Shown here in pieces: positions 48,591-56,507 of a stretch of DNA of 64,000 nt (position 1 is the stretch's first letter; each line of letters opens with the position of its first letter). Location: NCBI RefSeq assembly GCF_025506355.1, contig NZ_JANZYP010000018.1, positions 62,001 through 126,000 of the forward strand, in the 5' to 3' direction. The position numbers were made by a program, and so were the translations under genes. The notes beneath the pieces are model-generated. The model was given only the letters and a program-made list of their open reading frames with translations, made no database searches and was not told where the DNA came from. The stretch is from Sphaerisporangium corydalis. GTDB taxonomy: Bacteria > Actinomycetota > Actinomycetes > Streptosporangiales > Streptosporangiaceae.

Positions 48591-49663
48591 GCACCACCGA
48601 CGAAACCGACACCGCGCCCGCCACCCCCTCCCCCTCTCATCCGGGCGAGGGCCCGCCCGGTGGTGGACCGGGGTTTCGGGTGCGGTGGGGGCCGGTCGTG
48701 GGGTTGGTCGGGGCGGCGTTGCTGGCCGTGGTGGTGGCGAGCTGGTGGACCTCGCCGGGGGCGGTCCCGGGGATCGCGGTCCCGGGGCCGGTCATCGAGT
48801 ACGGGCTGCCGGTGGTCCGCCTGGTCCTCGACCTGTGCGCGCTGGCGACCGTCGGGCTCAGCCTGCTGCCCCGGTTCCTCGGGTTCGACGACCCCCTGCG
48901 CACGGAAACGGTCCTCGCCAGGGCCCGGAGCTGGGCGGTGTTCACGGCGTTCGGCTGGGCGATCGCCGCCCTGGTCGCGATGGTCATGAGCGCCGCCGAG
49001 ATCACCCCCGGAAGGGCGCCGGACCCGGCGGCGTACGTCAGCGTGATCGGCGCCGGGCAGGGCCTGGTGATCAGCGCGGCGTGCGCGCTCGTCTACACGT
49101 TCTTCGGGCTGCTGGCCGTCCGCTTCGGCGAGAAGGTGCCCGCCGAGCTGCGCGTGATCGTGGCCCTGTTCGGCCTGCTGCCGCTGCCGGTCAGCGGGCA
49201 CGCCTCGAACTGGTACTGGCACGACCTGAGCATGGTCTCCATGGAGCTGCACGTCATCGCCGCGTCGGTGTGGACCGGCGGGCTGGTGGCGCTGGCCGTG
49301 CTGCTGACCCGCGACCGCGATCTGCTGGCCCGCGCGCTGCCGAGGTTCTCCCGGCTGGCGACCGTCGCCCTGGTCGTGGTCGGCCTCTCCGGGCTGTTCA
49401 ACGGCCTGATCGAGCTGGTCCTGTCCCCGACCACCAGCCTGCCAGGGTCGCTGTTCACCACGCGTTACGGGCAGCTCGTCGTCGCCAAGATCGTCTTCGT
49501 CTGCGTGGTGGCGGTGCTCGGCGCCAACATCCGCTGGCGCCTGCTGCCGGGCATAGCGCGCCAAAAGACCACCGCGTTCGCCGCCTGGGCCGCGCTGGAG
49601 ATCAGCGTGATGGGCCTGGCGTACGGCGTCGCGGTCGCCCTGACCCGCGCCCCCGTCGCCTAG
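48587..49663 (+). CDS. CopD-family copper import membrane protein
   Basis: 358 residues from an ATG overlapping the CopC stop. A 25-residue polar head is followed by eight or nine membrane segments. Conserved features are LPLPVSGHASNWYWHDLSMVSMELHVIAASVWTGGLVAL, with several histidines, and a C-terminal pair of segments with TRYGQLVVAKIV. CopD proteins move copper across the membrane, working with CopC. Many actinobacteria carry a fused CopCD; here the two are separate but coupled. The stop overlaps the stop of the convergent gene by 4 nt. Confidence 0.86.
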   Translation: MSTTDETDTAPATPSPSHPGEGPPGGGPGFRVRWGPVVGLVGAALLAVVVASWWTSPGAVPGIAVPGPVIEYGLPVVRLVLDLCALATVGLSLLPRFLGFDDPLRTETVLARARSWAVFTAFGWAIAALVAMVMSAAEITPGRAPDPAAYVSVIGAGQGLVISAACALVYTFFGLLAVRFGEKVPAELRVIVALFGLLPLPVSGHASNWYWHDLSMVSMELHVIAASVWTGGLVALAVLLTRDRDLLARALPRFSRLATVALVVVGLSGLFNGLIELVLSPTTSLPGSLFTTRYGQLVVAKIVFVCVVAVLGANIRWRLLPGIARQKTTAFAAWAALEISVMGLAYGVAVALTRAPVA

Positions 49664-50811
49664 GGGGTGACGGGGGCGCCCAGGGTCAGCGAGCCGGGCG
49701 ACTCGCGCGGGCGCCTGCGGCCGTACCATTCCAGGCCGAACCACGCGGCGCCGAGCAGGACGGCGGACACCGGCGCGGAGGCGAGCAGGTAGGGCGGTGC
49801 CTCCAGCAGCCGGTCCTGCACCGCGAGCCCGCCGTACACGGCGGCGGTGACCAGGACGGTCCCGAGCGCGGCGCGGGCGAACGGCATCCGGACCAGGAAC
49901 GCCACGTCGACGCAGACGGCGGCGCCGATCAGGAAGAACGGGACCGCCGACGGCGGGAAGCCGGCGACGACGAGCAGCGGCCAGATGGCGGCCCGGTAGG
50001 CGACGTACACGGCGGCCACCGCCGTGGCGGCCCACCTGCGCCCGATCAGGTTACGCGCCACGACCAGCACGATCACCGCGGCGATGCCGAACCACATGGG
50101 GTACACCCATTCGGGGACGGGCAGCGAGAACTTCGCCACCATGACCCGGTCGACCTGGCGGCCCATCTGCTCGGCCGCGAAGTTGATCAGGGTGGGCTCG
50201 GCGTACGGCTGCCCCCGGTCCCAGGAGGCGAGCTCCAGCACGCCGTACTCCTGGTGCTCGCTGGGGAAAAGGGTGTTCTCCATGCAGAAGACGAAGAGCG
50301 CGCCGAGGACGACCGCGCGCCGGCCGCCCATGGGCGAGCAGACGTACCACCCCCGGATCACCCCGGCGATCATGAACGCCGTGCCGACGTACAGCAGCAT
50401 GTGGGAGGGGCTCCACGAGGTGATGTCGACCCCGTTCACCCGGTGGTTGATCAGGTCGATCGGGACGGCGATCAGGAAAGCGCCGGTCCCCCACTGGATC
50501 AGCCGCAGCGCAATGCGGTCCACGCCGTACCCGGTGTAGCTGTGGGTGATCACCAGGGCGACCACGATGGCCGTGCCGGCGCTGTTGAGCAGGTGAGGCG
50601 GCGCGAGATCGTCGCGCAGCCACTTGAAGTGCCAGGAGACGTCCCAGGAGGCGCCGAGCACCTTCAGGACGAACGCGGCGATCCACCCGGCGTACAGGAC
50701 ACGCAGCAGGTCAGGTGGGGTCTCCCGCCCCGCCTCTCCCCTCGTCCAGTAGGGGAGGGCCCACTCGGCGGCACGAGTGGCCTTGACCTTGATACCTGCG
50801 CCTGACGTCAC
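49660..50811 (-). CDS. Histidine-rich polytopic membrane protein of unknown function
   Basis: 383 residues with about nine membrane segments and no family I recognise. Histidines cluster in or beside membrane segments: SWDVSWHFKWLRDDLAPPHLL, ALVITHSYTGYG, DLINHRVNG, SWSPSHMLLYVG and FPSEHQEYG. The spacing resembles intramembrane metal or haem ligands. It is convergent with CopD, ending 4 nt inside it, and the location beside CopC/CopD makes a copper- or other metal-linked role plausible. It has no signal peptide and no soluble domain. An oxidase-like or desaturase-like membrane enzyme is one possibility; it is not supported beyond the His pattern. Confidence 0.65.
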   Translation of the reverse strand: MTSGAGIKVKATRAAEWALPYWTRGEAGRETPPDLLRVLYAGWIAAFVLKVLGASWDVSWHFKWLRDDLAPPHLLNSAGTAIVVALVITHSYTGYGVDRIALRLIQWGTGAFLIAVPIDLINHRVNGVDITSWSPSHMLLYVGTAFMIAGVIRGWYVCSPMGGRRAVVLGALFVFCMENTLFPSEHQEYGVLELASWDRGQPYAEPTLINFAAEQMGRQVDRVMVAKFSLPVPEWVYPMWFGIAAVIVLVVARNLIGRRWAATAVAAVYVAYRAAIWPLLVVAGFPPSAVPFFLIGAAVCVDVAFLVRMPFARAALGTVLVTAAVYGGLAVQDRLLEAPPYLLASAPVSAVLLGAAWFGLEWYGRRRPRESPGSLTLGAPVTP

Positions 50812-50931
50812 GCGTAGAAATGATGCCGGTCCTTGACATGCTCCGCAATCGGGGATTTCCCCGAGATGACTCTCCCCACCTCGGAGGAGGCGTCTCAGCC
50901 GTCTCTCAGCAGGGATAAGTAGGCTCGCCGC

Positions 50932-53553
50932 ATGAAGCTTGCGGGGAGGCGGCCGGTGGCGTTGACCGTCGCGGTGCTACTGGCGGTCGGCGCGGCGGTG
51001 TGGGCCCTGTGGCCGTCGCCCCCGCCGATGCGAGGGCTCGATCTGCGGATCCCCGTCGTCGACGGGCCCGCAGGCGACCAGCGCGTGACCCTGGACGCCA
51101 GCTTCTTCCCGCCCGCCGGGGGCGGGAAGGCGCCCGCCATCCTGCTGGCCCACGGCTTCGGCGGCAGCAAGCGGAGCATGCGCGACCAGGCCGTGCTGCT
51201 GGCCCAGGAGGGGTACGCGGTGCTGACCTGGTCGGCCCGGGGTTTCGGCGCCTCCACCGGGCAGATCGCCCTGAACTCCCCCGACTACGAGGTCAAGGAC
51301 GTCCAGCAGCTCATCGACTGGCTGGCCCGGCGGCCCGAGGTGCTGCTGGACGCCGCGGGCGACCCCCGTCTCGGCGTCGCCGGCGGCTCGTACGGCGGGG
51401 CGATCAGCCTGATGTCGGCCGCCTACGACCCGAGGATCGACGCGATCGTCCCGCAGATCACCTGGTACGACCTGGCGGACGCGCTGTTCCCCGACGCCAC
51501 GGGCGCGGGCCCGGAGCAGGGCGTGTTCAAGCGCATGTGGGCCGGGCTGTTCTTCAGCAGCGCGATCGACTCTCCGCAGTCGGGCGGCCTCGGAGGCCTC
51601 GCCGGGGCCACCGGCGGAACCGGCGCGGGAGCGGCGGGGGCGGACGGCGGCGGCTCCGGGCAGCCGGCCGGGCCCGGCGACGGCACCCCGCCGGCCGGCA
51701 CGGCGAACCCGGCGGCCCAAGCGCAGGACGTCCAGTGCGGGCGCTTCCTCCCGGCGATCTGCGAGATGTACCAGCAGGTCGCGAAGACCGGCCGCGCCAC
51801 CCCCGAAGCCGTCCAGATGCTGCGCAGGTCGAGCCCGGTGTCGATGCCCGGTAAGATCCGCGTGCCGACCCTGCTGATTCAGGGCAAGCGCGACTCGCTG
51901 TTCCCGCTCGGCCAGGCCGACGCCAACGCGCGGGCCATCGCCGCGACCGGCGCCCCCGTCCAGGTCGCCTGGTTCGACGGCGGCCACGACGGCGGCGACG
52001 GCGAGGTCGACTGGGTGACCGGGAGCACCCTCGACTGGTTCGGCCGCTGGCTCAAGAAGGACGGCGCGCCGCCCGGAGACGTCTTCACCGTCACCCGCGA
52101 CGGCGGGCGCGACCCGGGCACCCGCCGCCCGGTCCTGGTCCACGCCGGCACCGGCGCCTACCCCGGCCTGGCGGGCACCACGCAGGCGGCCATCACGATC
52201 AGCGGTCCTGACCAGCAGGTGGCCGGCCCGCCCGGCGGCTCGCCCGCCGCGATCTCCACGGTGCCGGGCGTCGGCTCCCTGCTCAACGGCCTCGGCGGGG
52301 CCGGGCTGGCGATCGACATGCCGGGGCAGAGCGCCGCGTTCGAGAGCGGGCCGCTGGCCGCGCCGCTGGCGGTGACCGGCTCGCCGACGGTGCGGGTCCG
52401 CGTGCACGGCACGGGCGAGGTGACCCTGTTCGCCAAGCTGTACGACGTGGGCGGCCAGCGCCCGGCCCTGCCGCAGGGCCTGGTGGCGCCGGTCCGGGTC
52501 ACCGCCACCGAGCAGGGCACCACCGCCGCGATCACGCTCCCGGCGATCGACTACCGCTTCGACGCCGGGCACCGGCTGCGGCTCGTGCTGAGCACCACCG
52601 ACATGGGGTTCGCCTCCCCGGCCGAGCCGTCGGTCCACCGCGTCGGCCTGGCGTCGCAGACGATCACCGTGCCGACGGACGCCGCGCTGACGGCCGCAGG
52701 GCCGGGCCTCGCGTGGTGGACCTGGGCGATGCCGCTGGCCGCGCTCGCTGTCGCGACCGCCCTGCTGCTGATCGGCCGCGCCCGCCGGCCCGACGAGCCC
52801 GACCCGGAGCTGGCCGGGGTCCCGCTGCAGATCACCGGCCTGACCAAGAGGTACCGCAACGGGGAACTGGCCGTGGACGACCTGTCGTTCCGGGTGGAGC
52901 AGGGCCAGGTACTCGGGCTGCTCGGGCCGAACGGCGCGGGCAAGACGACCACCATGCGGATGCTGATGGGCCTGATCCGCCCGGACGCCGGCGAGATCCG
53001 GATCTTCGGGCACCGCGTGACGCCCGGCGCCCCGGTGCTGTCGCGGCTCGGGTCGTTCGTCGAGGGGCCGGGCTTCCTGCCCCACCTGTCCGGGCGGGAG
53101 AACCTCGACCTGTACTGGCGGGTGACCGGGCGGCCGGGGGACGACGCGCACATGGAGGAGGCGCTGGAGATCGCCGGCCTCGGCGCCGCGCTCGACCGGG
53201 CGGTGCGCACGTACTCCCAGGGGATGCGGCAGCGCCTCGCCATCGCCCAGGCCATGCTCGGCCTGCCCGACCTGCTGGTGCTCGACGAGCCCACCAACGG
53301 CCTCGACCCGCCGCAGATCGCCGAGATGCGCGGGGTGCTGATCCGCTACGCCGCCCAGGGCCGCACGGTGATCGTGTCCAGCCACATGCTCGCCGAGGTG
53401 GAGCAGACCTGCGACCACGTCGTGATGATGCACCGGGGCCGCCTGGTCACCGCCGGCCCGGTCAGCGACCTGCTCGGGACGGCGGTGTCGTCCAACGGCT
53501 CGAAGGGACGTCTCGAGGACGTCTTCCTGGACCTGATCGGGGACTCGCGATGA
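50932..53553 (+). CDS. Fusion of membrane-anchored S15-type alpha/beta hydrolase and ABC transporter ATPase
   Basis: 873 residues. A signal anchor is at about 7-28. An alpha/beta hydrolase follows at 35-380 with HGFGG, nucleophile Ser153 (GGSYGG), Asp321 (KRDSLF) and His352 (GGHDGG). A Gly/Ala-rich insertion (about 216-265) lies within it, and a PepX_C-like beta domain (about 400-580) behind it. A second membrane segment (about 593-615) leads to a cytoplasmic ABC ATPase: Walker A GPNGAGKT (665-672), signature YSQGMRQR, Walker B LLVLDEPTNGLD and switch His SSHMLAEV. The topology places hydrolase outside and ATPase inside. The permease gene at 53636 completes the transporter. Substrate and role are unknown; export coupled to cleavage, or a signal-gated pump, are options. 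Confidence 0.85.
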   Translation: MKLAGRRPVALTVAVLLAVGAAVWALWPSPPPMRGLDLRIPVVDGPAGDQRVTLDASFFPPAGGGKAPAILLAHGFGGSKRSMRDQAVLLAQEGYAVLTWSARGFGASTGQIALNSPDYEVKDVQQLIDWLARRPEVLLDAAGDPRLGVAGGSYGGAISLMSAAYDPRIDAIVPQITWYDLADALFPDATGAGPEQGVFKRMWAGLFFSSAIDSPQSGGLGGLAGATGGTGAGAAGADGGGSGQPAGPGDGTPPAGTANPAAQAQDVQCGRFLPAICEMYQQVAKTGRATPEAVQMLRRSSPVSMPGKIRVPTLLIQGKRDSLFPLGQADANARAIAATGAPVQVAWFDGGHDGGDGEVDWVTGSTLDWFGRWLKKDGAPPGDVFTVTRDGGRDPGTRRPVLVHAGTGAYPGLAGTTQAAITISGPDQQVAGPPGGSPAAISTVPGVGSLLNGLGGAGLAIDMPGQSAAFESGPLAAPLAVTGSPTVRVRVHGTGEVTLFAKLYDVGGQRPALPQGLVAPVRVTATEQGTTAAITLPAIDYRFDAGHRLRLVLSTTDMGFASPAEPSVHRVGLASQTITVPTDAALTAAGPGLAWWTWAMPLAALAVATALLLIGRARRPDEPDPELAGVPLQITGLTKRYRNGELAVDDLSFRVEQGQVLGLLGPNGAGKTTTMRMLMGLIRPDAGEIRIFGHRVTPGAPVLSRLGSFVEGPGFLPHLSGRENLDLYWRVTGRPGDDAHMEEALEIAGLGAALDRAVRTYSQGMRQRLAIAQAMLGLPDLLVLDEPTNGLDPPQIAEMRGVLIRYAAQGRTVIVSSHMLAEVEQTCDHVVMMHRGRLVTAGPVSDLLGTAVSSNGSKGRLEDVFLDLIGDSR

Positions 53554-53683
53554 CCACGGCCTACGCACCGCGTCACACGCTGCCGTCGCGGGTGGAGCTT
53601 GGGGACGTATTTCTGGACCTGATCGGGGACTCGCGATGACCACGGCCTACGCACCGCGTCGCACGCTGCCGTTGCGGGTGGAG
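53518..53683. repeat. 80-bp tandem duplication across the ATPase-permease junction
   Basis: 53518-53597 and 53604-53683 match at 76 of 80 positions, with a period of 86 nt. Each copy contains the end of the ATPase gene, the ATGA stop/start overlap and the first codons of the permease gene. Confidence 0.95.
53550..53639 (+). CDS. Chimeric 29-residue mini-ORF between fusion ATPase and permease
   Basis: ATG at 53550 overlaps the ATPase stop, and TGA at 53637-53639 overlaps the permease ATG. The first 16 residues match the permease N-terminus (MTTAYAPRHTLPSRVE against MTTAYAPRRTLPLRVE) and the last 12 the ATPase C-terminus (DVFLDLIGDSR). It is a by-product of the junction duplication and keeps both 4-nt overlaps, so ribosomes could pass ATPase to mini-ORF to permease. 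A peptide function is unlikely but untested. Confidence 0.5.
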   Translation: MTTAYAPRHTLPSRVELGDVFLDLIGDSR

Positions 53684-54472
53684 ATCGTGCGGCAGTTCAA
53701 GCGGCGCCGCACGCTGGTGATGTTCGGGCTGCTGCTGGCGCTGCCGTGGATCCTGGTGGTGGCGTTCTCCCTGGGTCCCGCCCCGGCGCAGCAGAACTCG
53801 CTGCGGATCTCCGACCTCGCCACCCAGGGCGGTCTCAACTTCGCCGCGTTCACGCTGTCGGTGTCGGCGACGCTCCTGCTGGTCGTGGCGGTGGCGCTGT
53901 TCTGCGGGGACACCGTCGCCAGCGAGGCGAACTGGTCCTCGCTGCGTTACCTTCTGGCGGCGCCGGTGCCCCGCGACCGGCTCCTGCGGCAGAAACTGGT
54001 GGTCGCCCTCGGGTACTCGGCGGCGGCGGTGATCGCGCTCCCGCTGATGGCGCTGCTCGCGGGCACGGTGGCGTTCGGCTGGAACGACGTCCGCCTGCCG
54101 GGCTCCGGCGAGACCATCTCCGCCTCCGCCGTGCTGCCCCGGTTCGCGATCGTGATCGGGTACGCCCTGGTGAGCCAGCTCGTGGTGGCGGCCCTGGCGT
54201 TCCTGCTGTCGGTGAGCACCGACTCGCCGCTCGGCGCGGTCGGCGGGGCGGTCGGGCTGGTCATCGTGAGCAACATCCTGCAGGCGGTGGAGGCCCTGGG
54301 GTCGATACGCGAGTTCCTGCCGACCTTCTGGAACACCGCCTGGCTGGACGCGCTCGTCCCCGCCCTCGACTGGAGCGGAATGATCAAAGGCGCCGCCCTG
54401 TCGGTCACCTACGCCGCGATCCTCCTCGCCCTGGCCTTCCGCCGCTTCCGCAAAAAAGACATCGTCTCCTAA
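53636..54472 (+). CDS. ABC-2 type permease paired with the hydrolase-ATPase fusion
   Basis: 278 residues from the second copy of the ATGA overlap. Six membrane segments follow a short basic head (RQFKRRRTLVMFGLLLALPWILVVAFSLG). Typical ABC-2 features are SEANWSSLRYLLAAPVPRDRLLRQKLVVALGYSAAAV, which corresponds to the coupling helix region, and a C-terminal YAAILLALAFRRFRKKDI. It should form the membrane channel as a dimer, driven by the ATPase half of the preceding protein. The transported compound is unknown. Confidence 0.86.
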   Translation: MTTAYAPRRTLPLRVEIVRQFKRRRTLVMFGLLLALPWILVVAFSLGPAPAQQNSLRISDLATQGGLNFAAFTLSVSATLLLVVAVALFCGDTVASEANWSSLRYLLAAPVPRDRLLRQKLVVALGYSAAAVIALPLMALLAGTVAFGWNDVRLPGSGETISASAVLPRFAIVIGYALVSQLVVAALAFLLSVSTDSPLGAVGGAVGLVIVSNILQAVEALGSIREFLPTFWNTAWLDALVPALDWSGMIKGAALSVTYAAILLALAFRRFRKKDIVS

Positions 54473-54540
54473 CCCCCCACCCAAGCACCTGAACCGCGAC
54501 CGCTTCCTCAACCCCGCCCCGACACCCCCTCCCCTGGTCC

Positions 54541-54565
54541 GATTTATGGGGATTTATGGGGATTT
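54541..54565. repeat. GATTTATGGG short repeat in the gap before the DUF2637-like gene
   Basis: GATTTATGGG occurs twice in a row at 54541-54560 and is followed by GATTTGG. It is the AT-richest part of the 287-nt gap between the permease gene and 54760, which otherwise shows nothing codable; the promoter of the downstream gene is probably near 54660-54720. Confidence 0.6.
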
Positions 54566-54759
54566 GGAAATCGCTGGTGGGTGGGGAGAAAGGGGAATTG
54601 GGTGGCCGGAGGGAGGAAACGGGAATCCGAGGTGGATGGGGCGGGTGGCGAACGGTTACTTTCGCGAGACGAATGTCCGTTTCGGCGAACATGACGGCCG
54701 ATACTCTGGAATGATCCTCTCGAATCCTGTCGGACATCGAGAATGACGGACAGAGACTG

Positions 54760-56067
54760 ATGCCCCCCATCGAGCAGATAACCACTTTCGCATCAGACCA
54801 TCCGGTTGGAACGGCCAGCATCTGCGTGTCCGTCCTGGTGGTTCTGGTTCTGGCATACTTCGCCCTTCGCGCCGCCTACCGGGTGTGCGCCCAGACCTTC
54901 CGCCGCTTCGCCGAGAACCGCCCGGCGGAGGACATCCTCACCATCGTCGCCGCCAGCATCGCCACCGGCGTGTCCGCGCAGGGCATGTGGCGCTTCTCCG
55001 GTGACGTGCTCGGCTTCGACGGCCCGCTGCGCCTGCTGCTCTTCGCGTTCATCGAGGTCGCGGTGATCACCAGCGCGGTGCGGGCCCGGCGCAACATGCG
55101 GGAGAACTTCTCCGCCGGCATCGACGGGATGGCCGTGTGGGCCCTCACCGGCCTGTCCGCGGTCCTGTCCAGCCTGGACGCCCGCAGCCTCGCCGAGGCG
55201 ATCTTCCGGCTCGCCGCCCCTCTGGTCGCCGCGTGGCTCTGGGAGCGCGGCATGGCCATCGAACGCCACCGCATCACCGGCCGTTCCCGCATCAAGTGGC
55301 GGCTGACGCCCGAGCGCGCCATGGTCAGGCTCGGCCTGGCCGAGGTCAGCGACCGTACGGCCAGCGAGGTCGACGCCCACCGCAGGCTGACCCGGGTGGC
55401 GCTGGCGGCCAAGCGGGCCCGCGCCCTCCGGGAGGCCGGCGCCTCCGACCGCAAGATGCGCGTGGCGCTCGGCCGGCTCGACCGCATGATGGACCAGGCC
55501 GTCGAGCACACCGGCCTGGCGGTCGACACCGACCGCCAGGAGGCGCTGCTGTCCCAGATCGGGGCGCTCTACAACACCAGCGCCCTGATCGACCTCCGCC
55601 CGCCGGTCCCGTGGGGCCCCGAACCCGAGCAGCCCACGGCCCCGAGGCCGCACGCGCTGCCGGTGGCCGCCTCACCGCTCGGCGCGTACATCGCCGACGA
55701 CGACGAGGAGGCCGAGATGCTGGAGCAGGCCCCCCAGGTGGTGGACACCGCCCAGCGGGCGGCGCTGATCCGGGCCGCGCGCGCGTACTGGGACAAGCAG
55801 ATCGAGCGCAGGTTCGTCCCGCGCGCGGCCGACATCGCCAGGGAGACCGGCCTGTCGATCGTGACGGCGCGGGAGTACCGGGCGCTGTGGAAGCTGGAGC
55901 CGCGAGCCCACGCCCTTATCGAGATCGCCTACAACGAGCACGGGATCGTCGACACGGGAACGTTCCCGGCGATCGTGGTGCCGGACGGCGCCGAGCGGGC
56001 CGAACAGCCCGTGCGGGTGCTCACCGTCAACGGTTCCGCGCCGTCGGCCGACCCCGTAGGCGCCTGA
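54760..56067 (+). CDS. Membrane protein with C-terminal helix-turn-helix (DUF2637-like)
   Basis: 435 residues. Four membrane segments lie in the first 170 residues (about 21-42, 64-82, 90-108, 124-162), resembling DUF2637/Spd-type proteins known from actinomycete plasmid spread and chromosomal relatives. A charged helical region (170-260) follows, then a Pro-rich linker with an acidic patch (DDDEEAEM). The C-terminal winged helix (about 340-395) is RRFVPRAADIARETGLSIVTAREYRALW. It may be a membrane-tethered DNA-binding protein. No relaxase, integrase or FtsK-like transfer gene is nearby, so an integrated plasmid is not supported. Confidence 0.65.
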   Translation: MPPIEQITTFASDHPVGTASICVSVLVVLVLAYFALRAAYRVCAQTFRRFAENRPAEDILTIVAASIATGVSAQGMWRFSGDVLGFDGPLRLLLFAFIEVAVITSAVRARRNMRENFSAGIDGMAVWALTGLSAVLSSLDARSLAEAIFRLAAPLVAAWLWERGMAIERHRITGRSRIKWRLTPERAMVRLGLAEVSDRTASEVDAHRRLTRVALAAKRARALREAGASDRKMRVALGRLDRMMDQAVEHTGLAVDTDRQEALLSQIGALYNTSALIDLRPPVPWGPEPEQPTAPRPHALPVAASPLGAYIADDDEEAEMLEQAPQVVDTAQRAALIRAARAYWDKQIERRFVPRAADIARETGLSIVTAREYRALWKLEPRAHALIEIAYNEHGIVDTGTFPAIVVPDGAERAEQPVRVLTVNGSAPSADPVGA

Positions 56068-56126
56068 CGACGTCCTCGGGCCGGCACCCCCTCAGGTGTG
56101 CCGGCCCGTAAGCGGACAGGGCTGGA

Positions 56127-56294
56127 TCAGCCCCAGTGCGGGGGGCGTTCCTCCAGCAGATGGGACACGTCGTCCGGCGCGGACCAGTCGCCCCACCCTG
56201 AGTCGGTGTCGTCGCTGGTCTGGTCGGGCAGCACCGGCGGTCCCTCGTCGGAGAGGTCCACCGGGCGCAGGTCGTCCGGCTCGTGCGAAGTCAC
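56127..56294 (-). CDS. Small acidic conserved actinobacterial protein (55 residues)
   Basis: GTG at 56294 to TGA at 56127, 55 residues. About 14 Asp/Glu against 2 Arg and no Lys; ends SHLLEERPPHWG, and has DSGWGDW in the middle. Similar small proteins ending RPPHW(D/G) with a DD-x-D-x-GWG core are, from memory, common in actinomycetes and uncharacterised. There is no clear ribosome site, so a leaderless message is possible. It is convergent with the gene at 54760. Confidence 0.62.
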   Translation of the reverse strand: MTSHEPDDLRPVDLSDEGPPVLPDQTSDDTDSGWGDWSAPDDVSHLLEERPPHWG

Positions 56295-56507
56295 GGCACA
56301 ATGCTACGCGCCCGCTGAAGTGCGCGGTCATCCGTTCCCACAAGGGCCCCATTTCCCCCTAACTGGAATTACGGCCACGATTCTCAGAAAAGCCACTTAT
56401 AAACCCGCATTTCGGGCGTACATCCGTGGCACAAGGACAGCTAACGCCTCGCACAGGTACGATGCGGAATCAGGTAGCACGCCGGAACGACCCCCGTGAG
56501 GCGGCCC

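Noticed and set aside
50977-53643. 888-residue minus-strand frame opposite the hydrolase-ATPase fusion
   Set aside because: Composition is typical of an antisense shadow, with no domain; the plus-strand gene has complete catalytic motifs.
54760-56067. Integrated conjugative element or plasmid
   Set aside because: No integrase, relaxase, replication initiator or FtsK-like transfer gene lies nearby, and no flanking direct repeats or tRNA were seen.
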